A stretch of DNA of 64,000 bases from an uncultured bacterium. GTDB taxonomy: Bacteria; Calescibacteriota; Calescibacteriia; Calescibacteriales; Calescibacteriaceae. The notes under the pieces are model-generated. The model was not told the origin of the DNA, ran no database searches, and was given only the letters and a program-made list of their open reading frames with translations. Shown in pieces: positions 34,540 to 45,124 of the stretch. The DNA lies in NCBI GenBank assembly GCA_938036315.1, contig CALHPK010000001.1, forward strand, positions 80,109 to 144,108. Reading direction: 5' to 3'. Numbering within the stretch: position 1 is the first letter of the stretch; each line of letters starts with the position of its first letter. Both the position numbers and the translations under genes were made by a program.

Positions 34540-36054
34540 AAACTTAAATTTCTCAACGACTCCTAATTTTCCGCCCCCAGTTGCACTTTCTAATTTTTGC
34601 TTGTAAAGCTGACATTCAGAAATGGAATCAACGGAACATCTATTACTATCACAAACAGAACTACATCCATTGCTACCGCAAAGAGAACCATTGATAATCT
34701 CTCCTGCATCGGAACAATAATATTCATATGGAATTGCACCTGCTAAATCTGGAACAAGGTAAAAACTTACAGTATAATTTCCTAACCGCTCAACACTAAA
34801 TCTGTGCTGCAATATATCAAATTTTATTCCTTTATCAATCATCTTTATATATACCTCATTGAATCCAGATATTTTTCCTTCTATGACAAAATAGAGAGTA
34901 TTTCCAAACCCCAGACCATCAAAAGCTACAAATTTTGTTGATATAGTAACCGGTGGGCTATAATTTTTTTCAGAGGGATTCTGATTATACTGATCTTGAT
35001 ATGAAACATACATCAGTGGCGCAGAACTGCGCACAACAATAGGCCCCACACTTTTACTACTCCTTTTACCTTCACTATTCTCAGCAATAATGGATATATA
35101 AGTAGAAATTTCTTTTGTGTAAGAGTGTGATAATTTGAAAATATAGCTACCCTGCCCCGCTCTAATTGCACTCTCCGGCCTCAGAACATCCGCTTTGCCA
35201 TCTCCCCAGTCAATATAAGCAATCTTAAGATTACTACCTAAATTATAGATTCCAACATACAGGCCAACCTCTGAAGGCAAAGTAGAAAGTATGCTGTCAC
35301 CATAAGTTTGATAGGAGTCCGCTTTCACATAGTCATAAATAACTGAGATAAAAGGAGAAGAAGCTAACTGCACCCCTGCCCCCTCAAAAACCCTTATTTT
35401 GAGACTGACAGAGTTTGAAAGAGGATAGGGAGCAAATCTATTATCATCATAGACATAAAGAGATATAACATAATCTCCAGGGGCGTTATAGATATGTGAA
35501 CCCATGCACTCCTGTAAGAATTCCTCTTGCCCATCTCCCCAATTGATAATTATAACAGAAATGCCATTTGCATCTTTACATATGGCCCTAAAATAAACAG
35601 GAAGTCCCGGAACAAAATCAGAAGCCGGATCAGTAAAATTAGAACTCCTATAAGTCTGGGCATTAATAATCATAGGTTTGTCATTAGTAATTATTACCGA
35701 CTCAGAACGCGACGCTCCAGATTTATCTTTACCGTAAAGCCTAACATAAAAGACCCCCGGTCGCTCATAAACATGCTCGAGAATCAACTTATCCCCCTGA
35801 AGCTTACTTCTTATATCCTCAACTTCTCCATCTCCATAATCTAAAATAAGCTCACTTATATCACCACGTGACGGAATAGCCCTCACCAAAAAGGAAACAG
35901 ATAAAGGATACTCTCCATAATTCCGTGATGGAACTACTGCCAACAACGGCCCAGATGTAGCCGGAAGTTTATCTAAATTGGTACATTGTAATAATTGTAA
36001 TTGCACTAAAACTAAAAATAGTGCAAAAACCTGAATTACCCCTCTACTCTTCAT
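34522..36054 (-). CDS. PKD-domain surface lipoprotein
   Basis: A 510-residue exported protein. A hydrophobic signal ends in LQLLQC, probably a lipobox but with Gln instead of Gly/Ala/Ser before the Cys. Three PKD-like beta-sandwich domains are marked by LDYGDGEVED, IINWGDGQEEF and IDWGDGKADV. PKD domains mediate protein or carbohydrate contacts on surfaces. The C-terminal part has a Cys-rich insert (CGSNGCSSVCDSNRC) suggesting disulfides outside the cytoplasm. GGAAGGC precedes the ATG. Function is unknown; an adhesin or glycan-binding role is a guess. Confidence 0.75.
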   Translation of the reverse strand: MKSRGVIQVFALFLVLVQLQLLQCTNLDKLPATSGPLLAVVPSRNYGEYPLSVSFLVRAIPSRGDISELILDYGDGEVEDIRSKLQGDKLILEHVYERPGVFYVRLYGKDKSGASRSESVIITNDKPMIINAQTYRSSNFTDPASDFVPGLPVYFRAICKDANGISVIIINWGDGQEEFLQECMGSHIYNAPGDYVISLYVYDDNRFAPYPLSNSVSLKIRVFEGAGVQLASSPFISVIYDYVKADSYQTYGDSILSTLPSEVGLYVGIYNLGSNLKIAYIDWGDGKADVLRPESAIRAGQGSYIFKLSHSYTKEISTYISIIAENSEGKRSSKSVGPIVVRSSAPLMYVSYQDQYNQNPSEKNYSPPVTISTKFVAFDGLGFGNTLYFVIEGKISGFNEVYIKMIDKGIKFDILQHRFSVERLGNYTVSFYLVPDLAGAIPYEYYCSDAGEIINGSLCGSNGCSSVCDSNRCSVDSISECQLYKQKLESATGGGKLGVVEKFKFSVGGQ

Positions 36055-36105
36055 AGCCTTCCGTTTATTATTTATTATTAATTTTATTATTAAATTATTA
36101 TTAAG

Positions 36106-36145
36106 TCTTTTAAGTTCGATTTATTTCTTTTAAGTTCAATTTATT
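36106..36145. repeat. 20-bp tandem duplication
   Basis: TCTTTTAAGTTCGATTTATT at 36106-36125 and a second copy at 36126-36145 with one change (G to A). It is upstream of the PKD lipoprotein and downstream of ribH, both minus strand. Confidence 0.9.
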
Positions 36146-36223
36146 CATTAGATCAATATCAATTAATTTCAGATTAATCTATAGAATTTGATAAGCTGAG
36201 ATTTTACCATCTGATAGGGATTT

Positions 36224-36652
36224 TTATTTCTGCTCTGAGGTTATTTTATGCTTTAGCATTGCCATTTCAATTGCATCCTTTGCCCATTCATATCCTTTAT
36301 TACCATATTTGCCCCCAGCTCTATCTATTGCCTGGTTCACATTCTCAACTGCAAGGACCCCAAAAATAATCGGAGTTCCTGTCTCAACAGCTACCTTAGT
36401 AATACCTTCTGTAACTCCTTTTATAACCAAATCAAAATGGTAGGTTTCCCCTTTGATGACACACCCTAATGTTAAAACTGCATCGAACTTTTGATATATA
36501 AGTTTCGCAACAACAGGAATTTCAAAAGCTCCAGGGACATAAAAAACCTCGTATTCAACATTGCTCTCTTCAAATGCCCGCTTCGCTCCTTCAAGAAGCT
36601 TCGAAGTGATAAACTCATTAAATCTGGACACGATTATTCCAACCTTCAACAT
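36224..36652 (-). CDS. ribH: 6,7-dimethyl-8-ribityllumazine synthase
   Basis: Penultimate enzyme of riboflavin synthesis. Seen: VSRFNEFIT, VPGAFEIPVVAK, GCVIKGETYHFD with catalytic His72, and GVLAVENVNQAIDRAGGKYGNKGYEWA. Length 142 is normal. No other rib gene or nusB is near, and the upstream region has no FMN riboswitch. TAAAAT (36659-36664) lies 6 nt before the ATG. Confidence 0.96.
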   Translation of the reverse strand: MLKVGIIVSRFNEFITSKLLEGAKRAFEESNVEYEVFYVPGAFEIPVVAKLIYQKFDAVLTLGCVIKGETYHFDLVIKGVTEGITKVAVETGTPIIFGVLAVENVNQAIDRAGGKYGNKGYEWAKDAIEMAMLKHKITSEQK

Positions 36653-36786
36653 ATCAATATTTTATTTATCGTCACATATACCAAAAATTAAATAGGAAAA
36701 GACACGCTCATCTTTGTGAGTTATCAAATACCGCTACTCAAAAATTAGTTCCACACCATTTTTGCACAAAGATTATGTTTTCAGGA

Positions 36787-37176
36787 TCAGGTTTTCTTCT
36801 TTACATGGGTTCCTCTTGATGATAGCTGATAAGCTGATCTTAGTTGGTTCTGAATGTTAGAAATTTGCTCAATCCTTTTCGAATCCGAACCCGAAATTTT
36901 CTGAAGACCAGAAATCAACTTCAGGAAAAGTTCTTCAATATTATAAAACTTTGACACAACTTCGGAAAAATCTGGGAAAGAAATCTTACCCGAATTAAGA
37001 TCTCCTATAAGCTCTGACACAACTGGAACAATCTCCTTGAGAATCTCTTCAACTTCAGAAAGTATCAAGTCTAAATTCTCGGAAAAGACATCATTTTCTA
37101 CTATTTGAACCGCTTGCAAAAGTTTCGCCTCAAGCTGAAAGATTATTTCATTCACCCTCTCACTTGACCTCATCAA
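36787..37176 (-). CDS. Hypothetical helical protein
   Basis: A 129-residue protein with no signal peptide, rich in Glu, Leu, Ile and Val in heptad-like spacing through residues 8-105, and a basic tail (HVKKKT). It is likely an all-helical, perhaps coiled-coil, cytoplasmic protein. I recognise no family. Consistent codon use and a lone position between ribH and ispF with its own flanking gaps support a real gene. Confidence 0.6.
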   Translation of the reverse strand: MMRSSERVNEIIFQLEAKLLQAVQIVENDVFSENLDLILSEVEEILKEIVPVVSELIGDLNSGKISFPDFSEVVSKFYNIEELFLKLISGLQKISGSDSKRIEQISNIQNQLRSAYQLSSRGTHVKKKT

Positions 37177-37375
37177 TTACACCCTCACTAACTATAGTAA
37201 TAATAACAAAAAACATTAATAATAATAAATAAATATCACACAATACATCAGTAAACAATGCTTTAACAATAACAAAATCAACAGAATACCATACCTTACG
37301 CCTTACTACAAAAAACATTACTCAAGATGCGATAATTCATAAGATAAGCAATAGGATAATTATCATTAAAGTGCT

Positions 37376-37903
37376 GTGTATATGAAGATGAGCGGAAAAC
37401 AGAGCATGCCCCGGTACAGAATAGGAATTGGATTTGATATGCATCGCTTCATAAGCGAAAGTAAAGGGAAGAAGAAGTTAGTTTTAGGACAAGTAAGGTT
37501 CAATTTCAAGGGATTGGAGGGAGCCTCATCTGATGTAGATGTTCTACTCCACTCGATTTCGGATGCAATCTTGGGAGCTGCTGGAGAGCCAGACATAGGA
37601 ACTTTATTCCCCCCAGCAAAATCAAAAGGCATAAGCTCAAAAGAAATACTTATAAACGCAAAAAAACTTGTAGAGAAAAAAGGATATAGCATAGAAAACA
37701 TCGACTGTGTCATAGTGGCACAAAAACCAAAAATCGGGAATAAAATACCCCTGATGAAAAGAAAAATAAAAGAGATTATTGGGTGCAATATCAATATCAA
37801 GGTTAAAAGTCCAGAAGGAATCGGGGCTTTGGGAAAAGCAGAGGGTATATCAGCAATGTCCATAGCACTACTATGCAAGAATTCTCAGCAAAAGAATACT
37901 TGA
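37376..37903 (+). CDS. ispF: 2-C-methyl-D-erythritol 2,4-cyclodiphosphate synthase
   Basis: MEP-pathway enzyme for isoprenoid precursors. Seen: metal ligands in GFDMHRF (DxH), SSDVDVLLHSISDAILGAAGEPDIGTLFPP, and the C-terminal KSPEGIGALGKAEGISAMS. The start is unclear: GTG 37376, ATG 37382, ATG 37388 or ATG 37406; homologues usually begin close to the RIGIGFD segment, favouring 37406. ispD is not adjacent. Confidence 0.95.
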   Translation: MYMKMSGKQSMPRYRIGIGFDMHRFISESKGKKKLVLGQVRFNFKGLEGASSDVDVLLHSISDAILGAAGEPDIGTLFPPAKSKGISSKEILINAKKLVEKKGYSIENIDCVIVAQKPKIGNKIPLMKRKIKEIIGCNINIKVKSPEGIGALGKAEGISAMSIALLCKNSQQKNT

Positions 37904-37916
37904 GAAAACCTAACCA

Positions 37917-39509
37917 CTAAACAATCGTATCTTTCCTGAACTCTATATCATTTTTGAATGGGTAGTCTATATTATAATGTCCTCCCCTTGATTCTTTTCT
38001 CATCATAGCGCACTGTATTATAAGCTCCGCAACAATAGCGATATTTCTCAGCTCAATAAGATCATCACTTATGTAGTATCGCCAGTAATCTTCGAAAATA
38101 TCTTTTTTTATTATCTGGATCCTCTCCCAAGCTCTTCGCAACCTTTTATCAGAACGAACTACACCAACATAATTCCACATAAGACGTCTTATCTCATCCC
38201 AAGCGTGTGATATGAGTATTTTCTCATCCTGTGGTACTGCCTTTTCCGATCTCCATACTGGTATATCCTCATGTGGTATGTGTATTTTCTTCTGGTAATT
38301 CAGGCATTTTTCAAGCGCTCTCTTTGAAAAAACTAGGCATTCCAAAAGGGAATTGGAAGCTAATCTGTTTGCTCCATGAAAGCCTGAGTAAGCAACCTCA
38401 CCGATTGCAAAAAGGCGAGAAATAGAAGTTTCACCATAAGAATCTACAAGAACACCACCACACATAAAATGAGCTCCAGGGGCAACAGGGATAGGCTCCG
38501 AAGTTATGTCAATTCCAAGACTTAAACATTTTTCGTATATCTGCGGGAACTTTTCAATTATAAAATCTCTTCCTAAGTGGGTTACATCAAGGTAAACACA
38601 TTCATCTCCGGATCTTTTAAGCTCTGTATCTATTGCTCTAGATACTACGTCACGCGGAGCCAGATCACCTGCTGGATGATACTTTTTCATAAATGGTCTC
38701 CCATCTTTTGTCCTCAATATTCCCCCTTCACCCCTCAGTGCTTCGGTTATGAGAAAGTTCTTAGCTTTGGGATGGAACAATACAGTTGGGTGAAACTGAT
38801 AAAATTCCATATTGCAAATCCTTGCTCCAGCCCTTTTGGCCATAGCCACTCCGTCTCCAGTTGCAATATCTGGATTTGAAGTTACAAGATATACCTTCCC
38901 AGCTCCACCTGTGGCTAAGATCACGAACTTTCCGAAGATAGTTTCAACACTTTTGGATTTTTTATCGTAAATGTAAGCTCCATAGCACTCATCTTCAACA
39001 CCATCAAAAGTTCTACCAATGAACTTAAACTTAGTTATAAGATCTATAGCCATACAACTTTCGAAGACCTCAATATTTTTATTCTCAACGATTCTTTCGT
39101 AAAGTTTTCTTTGTATCTCCGCTCCGGTTTGATCTTTCCTGTGGAGTATTCTCCGCTCAGAATGCCCGCCTTCTCTTCCGAGATGAAAATGTGTATTTTC
39201 TCTGTCAAATTCCACCCCCCAGCTTATAAGTTCATCAATAACAGCTCTTGACTCCTTTATAACGAGCTCAACAATATCTCTATTGCACAGACCATCTCCC
39301 ACCTTGAGCGTATCCTCAATATGTTTTTGGATAGAATCCGAATCAGAAAGAGGGGAAGCAGCTATCCCACCCTGAGCGTAATACGAATTTGATTCCAAAG
39401 CATCTGACTTTGTCACAATAGCAACTCTGCCATATTTTGAAGCTCTTATAGCAAAGGAAAAACCTGCAAGCCCAGAACCAATCACAAGAAAATCAAATAC
39501 ATCTATCAT
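37917..39509 (-). CDS. nadB: L-aspartate oxidase
   Basis: FAD enzyme that oxidises aspartate to iminoaspartate for NAD synthesis. Seen: FAD motif VIGSGLAGFSFAIRA, SYYAQGGIAA, the active-site segment GGHSERRILHRKDQTG, LATGGAGKVY, EFYQFHPTV, ALRGEGGILR and HGANRLASNSLLE. The C-terminal helical domain is complete. I chose ATG 39509 over a TTG at 39521. nadA and nadC are not in the window. carB lies 50 nt upstream, so co-transcription is possible. Confidence 0.95.
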   Translation of the reverse strand: MIDVFDFLVIGSGLAGFSFAIRASKYGRVAIVTKSDALESNSYYAQGGIAASPLSDSDSIQKHIEDTLKVGDGLCNRDIVELVIKESRAVIDELISWGVEFDRENTHFHLGREGGHSERRILHRKDQTGAEIQRKLYERIVENKNIEVFESCMAIDLITKFKFIGRTFDGVEDECYGAYIYDKKSKSVETIFGKFVILATGGAGKVYLVTSNPDIATGDGVAMAKRAGARICNMEFYQFHPTVLFHPKAKNFLITEALRGEGGILRTKDGRPFMKKYHPAGDLAPRDVVSRAIDTELKRSGDECVYLDVTHLGRDFIIEKFPQIYEKCLSLGIDITSEPIPVAPGAHFMCGGVLVDSYGETSISRLFAIGEVAYSGFHGANRLASNSLLECLVFSKRALEKCLNYQKKIHIPHEDIPVWRSEKAVPQDEKILISHAWDEIRRLMWNYVGVVRSDKRLRRAWERIQIIKKDIFEDYWRYYISDDLIELRNIAIVAELIIQCAMMRKESRGGHYNIDYPFKNDIEFRKDTIV

Positions 39510-39516
39510 AGATCTA

Positions 39517-39546
39517 TACAATATTATTTTCTACAATATTATTTTT
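39517..39546. repeat. 15-bp tandem duplication at the nadB start
   Basis: TACAATATTATTTTC at 39517-39531 and a near-identical copy at 39532-39546, in the short gap between carB and nadB and just before the nadB start codon. Confidence 0.85.
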
Positions 39547-39559
39547 TATCATATATATA

Positions 39560-42500
39560 TCATATAGCTTCATAGACCTTTTCTACAGAAAAGAGCTCCT
39601 GAAGCGAATAAACTTGCAACTTCCTTAAATCTCCTCCCAACTTTTCTCTTATCTCCTTTACTGAAAGGAGTGCCATCTCAACTGATTCTATGGTTGTGAA
39701 GTAGCAAATTCCGGAAAATATTGCAGATTTGCGTATGTATGAAGAATCTGCTATAGCTTTAGCATCGTAATCAAAGGTATTCACAAGCAAAGAAATTTTT
39801 CCGGACTGAATGAAATCTACCAAATTTGGGACTCCTTCTCCGAGCTTGAACACTTTAATGCAATTTATTCCATTTTTCACAAAGTAGTTGTAAGTGCCCT
39901 CGGTGGCGTAGATTTTGAATCCAAGTTTTTCAAATTCAGAAGCTATCTTAGAAGCCTTGGGTTTGTCTTTATCTCTGACTGTAAAGAGGACAGAACCGGA
40001 CAACGGAATTTTGTTGTCTACCGCCCACTGCGCCTTGTAAAAAGCTAAAAAAGGAGAAAAATCCACTCCCATAGCCTCGCCGGTAGACCGCATCTCAGGT
40101 CCGAGCACAGGATCGTGTCTTAGCTTAAGAAATGGCAAAACAACCTCCTTTACAGCAAAAAACTTGGATTCAACATAACCTCTAATTCCCAGCTCCTTTA
40201 ATGATTTTCCGCACATAACTTGCGTTGCGACTTTAGCAAGAGGAATACCAATGACCTTTGATATAAATGGCACCGTTCTGGAAGCTCGCGGATTCGCCTC
40301 AATAACATAGACATCGCCATTATTTATCAGAAACTGAAAATTTATCGGCCCGCAAACACCGAGCCACCTCGAAATAGTATATGAGATATCAATTATCTCC
40401 CCCTTAATCCTCTTATCGAAACCAAACGGCGGAATCACATTTGCGGAATCCCCAGAGTGAATACCAGCTGGTTCAATATGCTTGAGTATACCACCGAGCA
40501 GAACATCTTTTCCATCACACACAAGATCAACGTCAATTTCCACAGAATCTTCCATAAACTTATCTATAAGTATTGGCTGATCAGGGGAGACATCGATAGC
40601 AGTTACAATATATCTTTTGAGCTCTTCCTCATTTTTCACTATAGTCATAGCCCTCCCACCAAGAACATATGAAGGTCTTATGAGAACAGGATACCCTATA
40701 TTCTTAGCTTTTTCAACCGCCTCTTCCAATGAATATGCAATATCAGATGGAGGTTGCTTTATCCCAAGATGAGCAATAAGCTCCCTAAATTTCTCTCTAT
40801 CCTCAGCAATATCGATCGATTCAACAGATGTCCCAGCAATTCTGAATCCTTCCTTTTCAATCTGTCTGGCCATATTAATCGGAGTTTGTCCTCCAAAACT
40901 TACGAAAACTAAATCAGGCTTTTCTAAATCCAATATCTCCAGAACATGCTCAAGATCTAATGGTTCAAAATATAACCTGTCAGATGTATCATAATCTGTT
41001 GACACGGTTTCTGGATTCGAATTTATCATAATCGAGTAATATCCAATATCCCTGAGAGCAAATACTGCATGTGTTGCGCAGTAATCAAATTCAACCCCCT
41101 GTCCTATTCTATTTGGTCCTGCCCCGATTACAACCGCTTTCCTTTTCTGAACGGGATATGCCTCATTCTCGTGGTCATATGCAGAGTAGAAATAAGGGGT
41201 GTAAGCTGGAAACTCGCCCGCGCAAGTATCAACACATTTGAAAACCGGTCTTATGTTCTTTCCCCTCCTGAGTTCTCTCACCTGTTCTTCGGTGGCATTA
41301 CAAAGGTAAGCTATATATCTATCTGAAAAACCTGACGATTTGGCTTCCTCAAGTAGCTCAGGGTCAATATCTTCTATATTTCCCTTGTATTTGGATACTC
41401 TCCTTTCTAAATCTATGATATTCTCCATCTGTCTTAGGAACCACTTATCTATTTTAGTTTTTTGATGTAAGGACTCAACGCTTTTGCCTCTGCGCAACAA
41501 CTCAAAGATAGCAAAAATTCTCATAGGATTTGGCATAAGATATTCCTGTAGCTCTTTGTCGGATAAATCCAATCTTACTGGAAAGTACGGTTTCTTCTCC
41601 AAAGATGCTATGGCTTTAAGAAAAGCCTCTCTGAAATTTCTACCTATTGCCATAACTTCTCCCACCGACTTCATCTGAGTTCCAAGATAAGGATCCGCCT
41701 CGGGAAATTTTTCAAAATCAAACCTCGGTATCTTTACGACTACATAGTCTATAGATGGCTCGAACGACGCCGGAGTTTTTTGAGTTATAAAATTTGGAAT
41801 CTCATCAAGAGTATACCCTACTGCTAAAAGAGCAGCGATTTTTGCTATTGGGAATCCTGTAGCCTTTGATGCCAGAGCAGAACTTCGCGAAACTCGTGGA
41901 TTCATCTCTATAACAAGCATCCTACCAGTTTTCGGATCAACAGCAAACTGAATATTTGATCCACCTGAATCAACACCAATTTCAATCATTATTCTTTTTG
42001 AAGCATCACGCATTGCCTGAAACTCCTTATCAGAAAGTGTCTGAGCAGGCGCAACAGTAATAGAATCCCCAGTGTGCACACCCATAGGATCAAAGTTTTC
42101 TATTGAGCATATAACGGAAAAGTTATCATTTCTATCTCGCATAACTTCAAGCTCAAACTCCTTCCAGCCATCAAGGTATTCTTCAACAAGCGCAGAATGC
42201 TTTGAACTAATTCTCAAAGCAAATTTCAGCTTATCAGCAAATTCATCTCCAGTCCACGCTATCGAACCACCTGTACCACCAAGGGTATAAGATGGTCTTA
42301 TAACAGCAGGAACACCAATATAACTCAATGCATCCTTTATTTTATCCTCGGAATCAACGAAAATTGATTTCGGAACTTCAAGACCAATCCTTTCCATAGC
42401 TCTTTTGAACTCATTCCTATCCTCGGCTTTTTTTATAGCGTAATAATTCGCACCCAAAACCTCAACCGAGTATTTCTGAAGAACTCCACTTTCCCATAAC

Positions 42501-42802
42501 TCAGTGGTAAGATTTAACGCTGTCTGTCCCCCCAGTGTCGAGAGTAAAGCGTCAGGTCTCTCTTTCTCAATAATCTTCTCAAGAATCTCAGGGACAAGAG
42601 GCTCGATATAGGTTCTATCTGCAAATTCCGGATCTGTCATTATTGTTGCGGGATTTGAATTGACCAAAATAATTTGATATCCCTCTCTCTTCAGAGACTT
42701 TAATGCTTGAGTCCCAGAATAATCGAATTCACAAGCTTGACCTATGATTATAGGTCCGGAACCTATAACCAAAATTTTCTTTATGTCCCTCCTTTTCGGC
42801 AT
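39560..42802 (-). CDS. carB: Carbamoyl-phosphate synthase large subunit
   Basis: Makes carbamoyl phosphate for arginine and pyrimidines. Two homologous ATP-grasp halves: the first opens with [22 protein letters not shown], the second (from about residue 555) with [27 protein letters not shown]-grasp motifs are [14 protein letters not shown] and [14 protein letters not shown]. The last about 140 residues form the methylglyoxal-synthase-like allosteric domain. Length 1080 is typical. carA is not adjacent. Confidence 0.98.
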   Translation of the reverse strand: MPKRRDIKKILVIGSGPIIIGQACEFDYSGTQALKSLKREGYQIILVNSNPATIMTDPEFADRTYIEPLVPEILEKIIEKERPDALLSTLGGQTALNLTTELWESGVLQKYSVEVLGANYYAIKKAEDRNEFKRAMERIGLEVPKSIFVDSEDKIKDALSYIGVPAVIRPSYTLGGTGGSIAWTGDEFADKLKFALRISSKHSALVEEYLDGWKEFELEVMRDRNDNFSVICSIENFDPMGVHTGDSITVAPAQTLSDKEFQAMRDASKRIMIEIGVDSGGSNIQFAVDPKTGRMLVIEMNPRVSRSSALASKATGFPIAKIAALLAVGYTLDEIPNFITQKTPASFEPSIDYVVVKIPRFDFEKFPEADPYLGTQMKSVGEVMAIGRNFREAFLKAIASLEKKPYFPVRLDLSDKELQEYLMPNPMRIFAIFELLRRGKSVESLHQKTKIDKWFLRQMENIIDLERRVSKYKGNIEDIDPELLEEAKSSGFSDRYIAYLCNATEEQVRELRRGKNIRPVFKCVDTCAGEFPAYTPYFYSAYDHENEAYPVQKRKAVVIGAGPNRIGQGVEFDYCATHAVFALRDIGYYSIMINSNPETVSTDYDTSDRLYFEPLDLEHVLEILDLEKPDLVFVSFGGQTPINMARQIEKEGFRIAGTSVESIDIAEDREKFRELIAHLGIKQPPSDIAYSLEEAVEKAKNIGYPVLIRPSYVLGGRAMTIVKNEEELKRYIVTAIDVSPDQPILIDKFMEDSVEIDVDLVCDGKDVLLGGILKHIEPAGIHSGDSANVIPPFGFDKRIKGEIIDISYTISRWLGVCGPINFQFLINNGDVYVIEANPRASRTVPFISKVIGIPLAKVATQVMCGKSLKELGIRGYVESKFFAVKEVVLPFLKLRHDPVLGPEMRSTGEAMGVDFSPFLAFYKAQWAVDNKIPLSGSVLFTVRDKDKPKASKIASEFEKLGFKIYATEGTYNYFVKNGINCIKVFKLGEGVPNLVDFIQSGKISLLVNTFDYDAKAIADSSYIRKSAIFSGICYFTTIESVEMALLSVKEIREKLGGDLRKLQVYSLQELFSVEKVYEAI

Positions 42803-43012
42803 AACTTCATAAGATAACAGAACTACTGCATTGCAATTTATTCAAATACCAAAAATTCTCCTCATTTTTTGGAATTTTAGTTCTGTATACAGTGTTTTTT
42901 TATGATTCAAGTTTTCCAGAATTTGCCTTTCAGAGCTTCATCCGCTGGTGAATAAATTCTGTTGATCACTTTTCAGGAAAATTTTATCGCTGTAAAGTAT
43001 GTATGCATACAT

Positions 43013-44005
43013 TCAGAATCGCCGATTGATTTCCCAATTCCATGCAGTCTTCACAATGAACTCAATATCATCATATTTTGGAGAAAAATCCAGAACCCTT
43101 TTTATCTTTGAGTTATCAGCTAAAAGAATTTCAGGATCACCGGGTCTTCTTCCGGTTATCCTCTTTTTAATTTCTTTCCCAACTACCTTCTCGACAACTC
43201 TTACAACCTCAAACACCGAGTAACCTCTCCCGTATCCAACATTGAATATATTAGATTCTGACCCGTCAAGTAAGTACCTGAGAGCAAGGACATGCGAATC
43301 AGCTAGATCTGACACATGGATATAATCTCTGATACATGTTCCGTCGGGGGTCGAGTAATCTACACCGTATATCTCAAGAAGCGGAAGTTCCCCCTTGGCT
43401 ACTTTCAGGGCTCGCAGAATAAGATGAGTTGGGTTTGGAGATGACTGCCCAAGCTCTCCCTCAGGATCGGCTCCGGCAGCATTGAAGTACCTCAGTGAAA
43501 CAAAAGAAAAGTTAGGCTCAGCATATGATAAATTGTAAAGTATCCTCTCACACGCAAGTTTAGTCTCCCCATATGGATTGGTAGGACATACCGGCGCATG
43601 CTCTGGAACTGGGACCTTATCAGGGTTTCCGTAAACCGCTGCAGTAGATGAAAATATAAACCTTACTCTTTTCCTCTTGAGCAAAGGTAGAAGCTCGGAA
43701 CATATAGATATCATTCCACCAACATTATTATCCCAGTACTCAACTGGTTTTTCGACACTTTCAGGGGCAACTATCAGAGATGAAAAATGCATAATAACAT
43801 CCGGAGAAAATTCAGATAAAATTTTTCTGATAAATTCTCTGTCTCTCACATCTCCGACCACAAGTTTCCCATACAAAATAGCCTCCTTATGCCCTGTTGA
43901 CAAATTATCTACCGTTAGAACTTCTGGGTTTTTGATACTTTTGGATATGGCCTTTATCACATGACTTCCAATATAGCCCGCCCCCCCTGTAATAAGTATT
44001 CTCAT
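43013..44005 (-). CDS. galE: UDP-glucose 4-epimerase
   Basis: Interconverts UDP-glucose and UDP-galactose. Seen: TGGAGYIGSHV, VDNLSTGHKEA, HFSSLIVAPESVEKPVEYWDNN, SSTAAVYG, catalytic YGETK, RYFNAAGADPEGELGQ and GTCIRDYIHVSDLADSH. Length 330 is normal. It lies 9 nt downstream of the HpnA-like gene; a 22-bp duplication separates them. Confidence 0.95.
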   Translation of the reverse strand: MRILITGGAGYIGSHVIKAISKSIKNPEVLTVDNLSTGHKEAILYGKLVVGDVRDREFIRKILSEFSPDVIMHFSSLIVAPESVEKPVEYWDNNVGGMISICSELLPLLKRKRVRFIFSSTAAVYGNPDKVPVPEHAPVCPTNPYGETKLACERILYNLSYAEPNFSFVSLRYFNAAGADPEGELGQSSPNPTHLILRALKVAKGELPLLEIYGVDYSTPDGTCIRDYIHVSDLADSHVLALRYLLDGSESNIFNVGYGRGYSVFEVVRVVEKVVGKEIKKRITGRRPGDPEILLADNSKIKRVLDFSPKYDDIEFIVKTAWNWEINRRF

Positions 44006-44006
44006 T

Positions 44007-44050
44007 GGGATTTATCAAAAATACAACTGGGACTTATCAAAAATACAACT
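44007..44050. repeat. 22-bp tandem duplication at the hpnA/galE junction
   Basis: Copies at 44007-44028 and 44029-44050 differ at one base. On the minus strand the upstream copy encodes CIFDKS of the HpnA-like protein; the next is read in a shifted frame (LYF, stop). Removing one copy would place the HpnA stop in an ATGA overlap with the galE start. Confidence 0.93.
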
Positions 44051-45088
44051 TAGCCTCCTTGAAATCCCAGGCTTAACTTTGCCACTCTTTAGGAAAAATA
44101 ATATTGCATCCTTTATGGCATTGTCAAGTGGAGTAATCTCATATCCAAGCTCTGTCTTTGCCTTTTCAGATGAGTAGAACAAATTAAGCATAGATGCTCT
44201 GGCCTGCGCCCTGGTTATAAGAGGAGGTCTGCCAGTTATCCATGCCCAAAGCTCCAAAATTGCTCCCACAATATAACCAATGTAACAAGATAAAAATCTT
44301 GGAAGCTTCAATGGCTTTTTCAGTCCGGTAAGCCTTGACATAATATCAAAAACTTCCGACAGAAACTTGTTGTGTCCCCCCATAATATAGACCTGTCCGC
44401 TTTTACCTTTTTCTAGTGCAAGAATGTGCCCTCTGGCAACATCTTTCACATTCACAAAGGAAAATCCCACATCCGAATATATCGGGATCTCCCTATTTAA
44501 AAACTTCAGGATCAAAAGTCCTGTTGGTGTTGGTTTGTAATCCCCCCACCCGATCGGAGCGGAAGGGCAAACCACCACAATATCCATGCCCTCCTTCGCT
44601 CTCTTTAAGACCTCCCTCTGAGCTAAAATTTTACTCCTTGCGTAGTGATCTTTTAAATTCCAGGGATTGAAAAACCATGGCGGTGGAGATTCTAAAGCTG
44701 ACTCATCAATGGGGTTTTCATCTCTTGAAAGCCCAATTGCCCCAGTGGTACTTGTGTAGACCACTCTTTCTACTCCCTTCCTTCTTGCAGCCTCCAAAAC
44801 CTTTGTAGTTCCTCCAACATTTACTTCATAAAAGATGCTTGTGTCCTTTGCCCAAAACAGATACACTGCTCCAACATGAAAGACAACATTGCATCCAGAA
44901 AGAGCCTTTTCCAAGGAATCTTCATCTCTCAGATCTCCATATCTTATCTCAACTCCCAAGTCCTTGATATTTGATATATCCCCTCCAGGTCTTACAAAAG
45001 CTACCGGTTCATATTTGTTTGACTTTATAAGCTCGTGGATCAAGTTCGATCCTACAAATCCGTTAGCTCCCGTGACAAGACACCTCAT
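44015..45088 (-). CDS. HpnA-like NAD-dependent sugar epimerase/reductase
   Basis: Extended short-chain dehydrogenase of the hopanoid-associated epimerase (HpnA)/dihydroflavonol-reductase group. Seen: VTGANGFVGSNL, RYGDLRD, FHVGAVYLFWA, STTGAIGL, catalytic YARSK, and the HpnA-typical KPTPTGLLILKFLN and VNVKDVARGHILALEKG. HpnA acts in hopanoid side-chain biosynthesis in some bacteria, but no other hopanoid gene is present here. The C-terminal residues were altered by a local duplication. TATTAT lies 11 nt before the ATG. Confidence 0.83.
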   Translation of the reverse strand: MRCLVTGANGFVGSNLIHELIKSNKYEPVAFVRPGGDISNIKDLGVEIRYGDLRDEDSLEKALSGCNVVFHVGAVYLFWAKDTSIFYEVNVGGTTKVLEAARRKGVERVVYTSTTGAIGLSRDENPIDESALESPPPWFFNPWNLKDHYARSKILAQREVLKRAKEGMDIVVVCPSAPIGWGDYKPTPTGLLILKFLNREIPIYSDVGFSFVNVKDVARGHILALEKGKSGQVYIMGGHNKFLSEVFDIMSRLTGLKKPLKLPRFLSCYIGYIVGAILELWAWITGRPPLITRAQARASMLNLFYSSEKAKTELGYEITPLDNAIKDAILFFLKSGKVKPGISRRLSCIFDKSQLYF

Positions 45089-45124
45089 AATAAACTAATA
45101 TAATAAGCAACCCAAAACTTACCT

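Noticed and set aside
36653..36786. FMN riboswitch before ribH
   Set aside because: The region is too short and lacks the conserved FMN-element sequence blocks.
42849..42872. Hairpin CCAAAAA/TTTTTGG upstream of carB as attenuator
   Set aside because: Weak A/T pairs, no leader peptide and no alternative stem seen.
42999..43012. Palindrome ATGTATGCATACAT at the end of galE
   Set aside because: It lies just past a gene end, is short and alternates simple dinucleotides; no sign of function.
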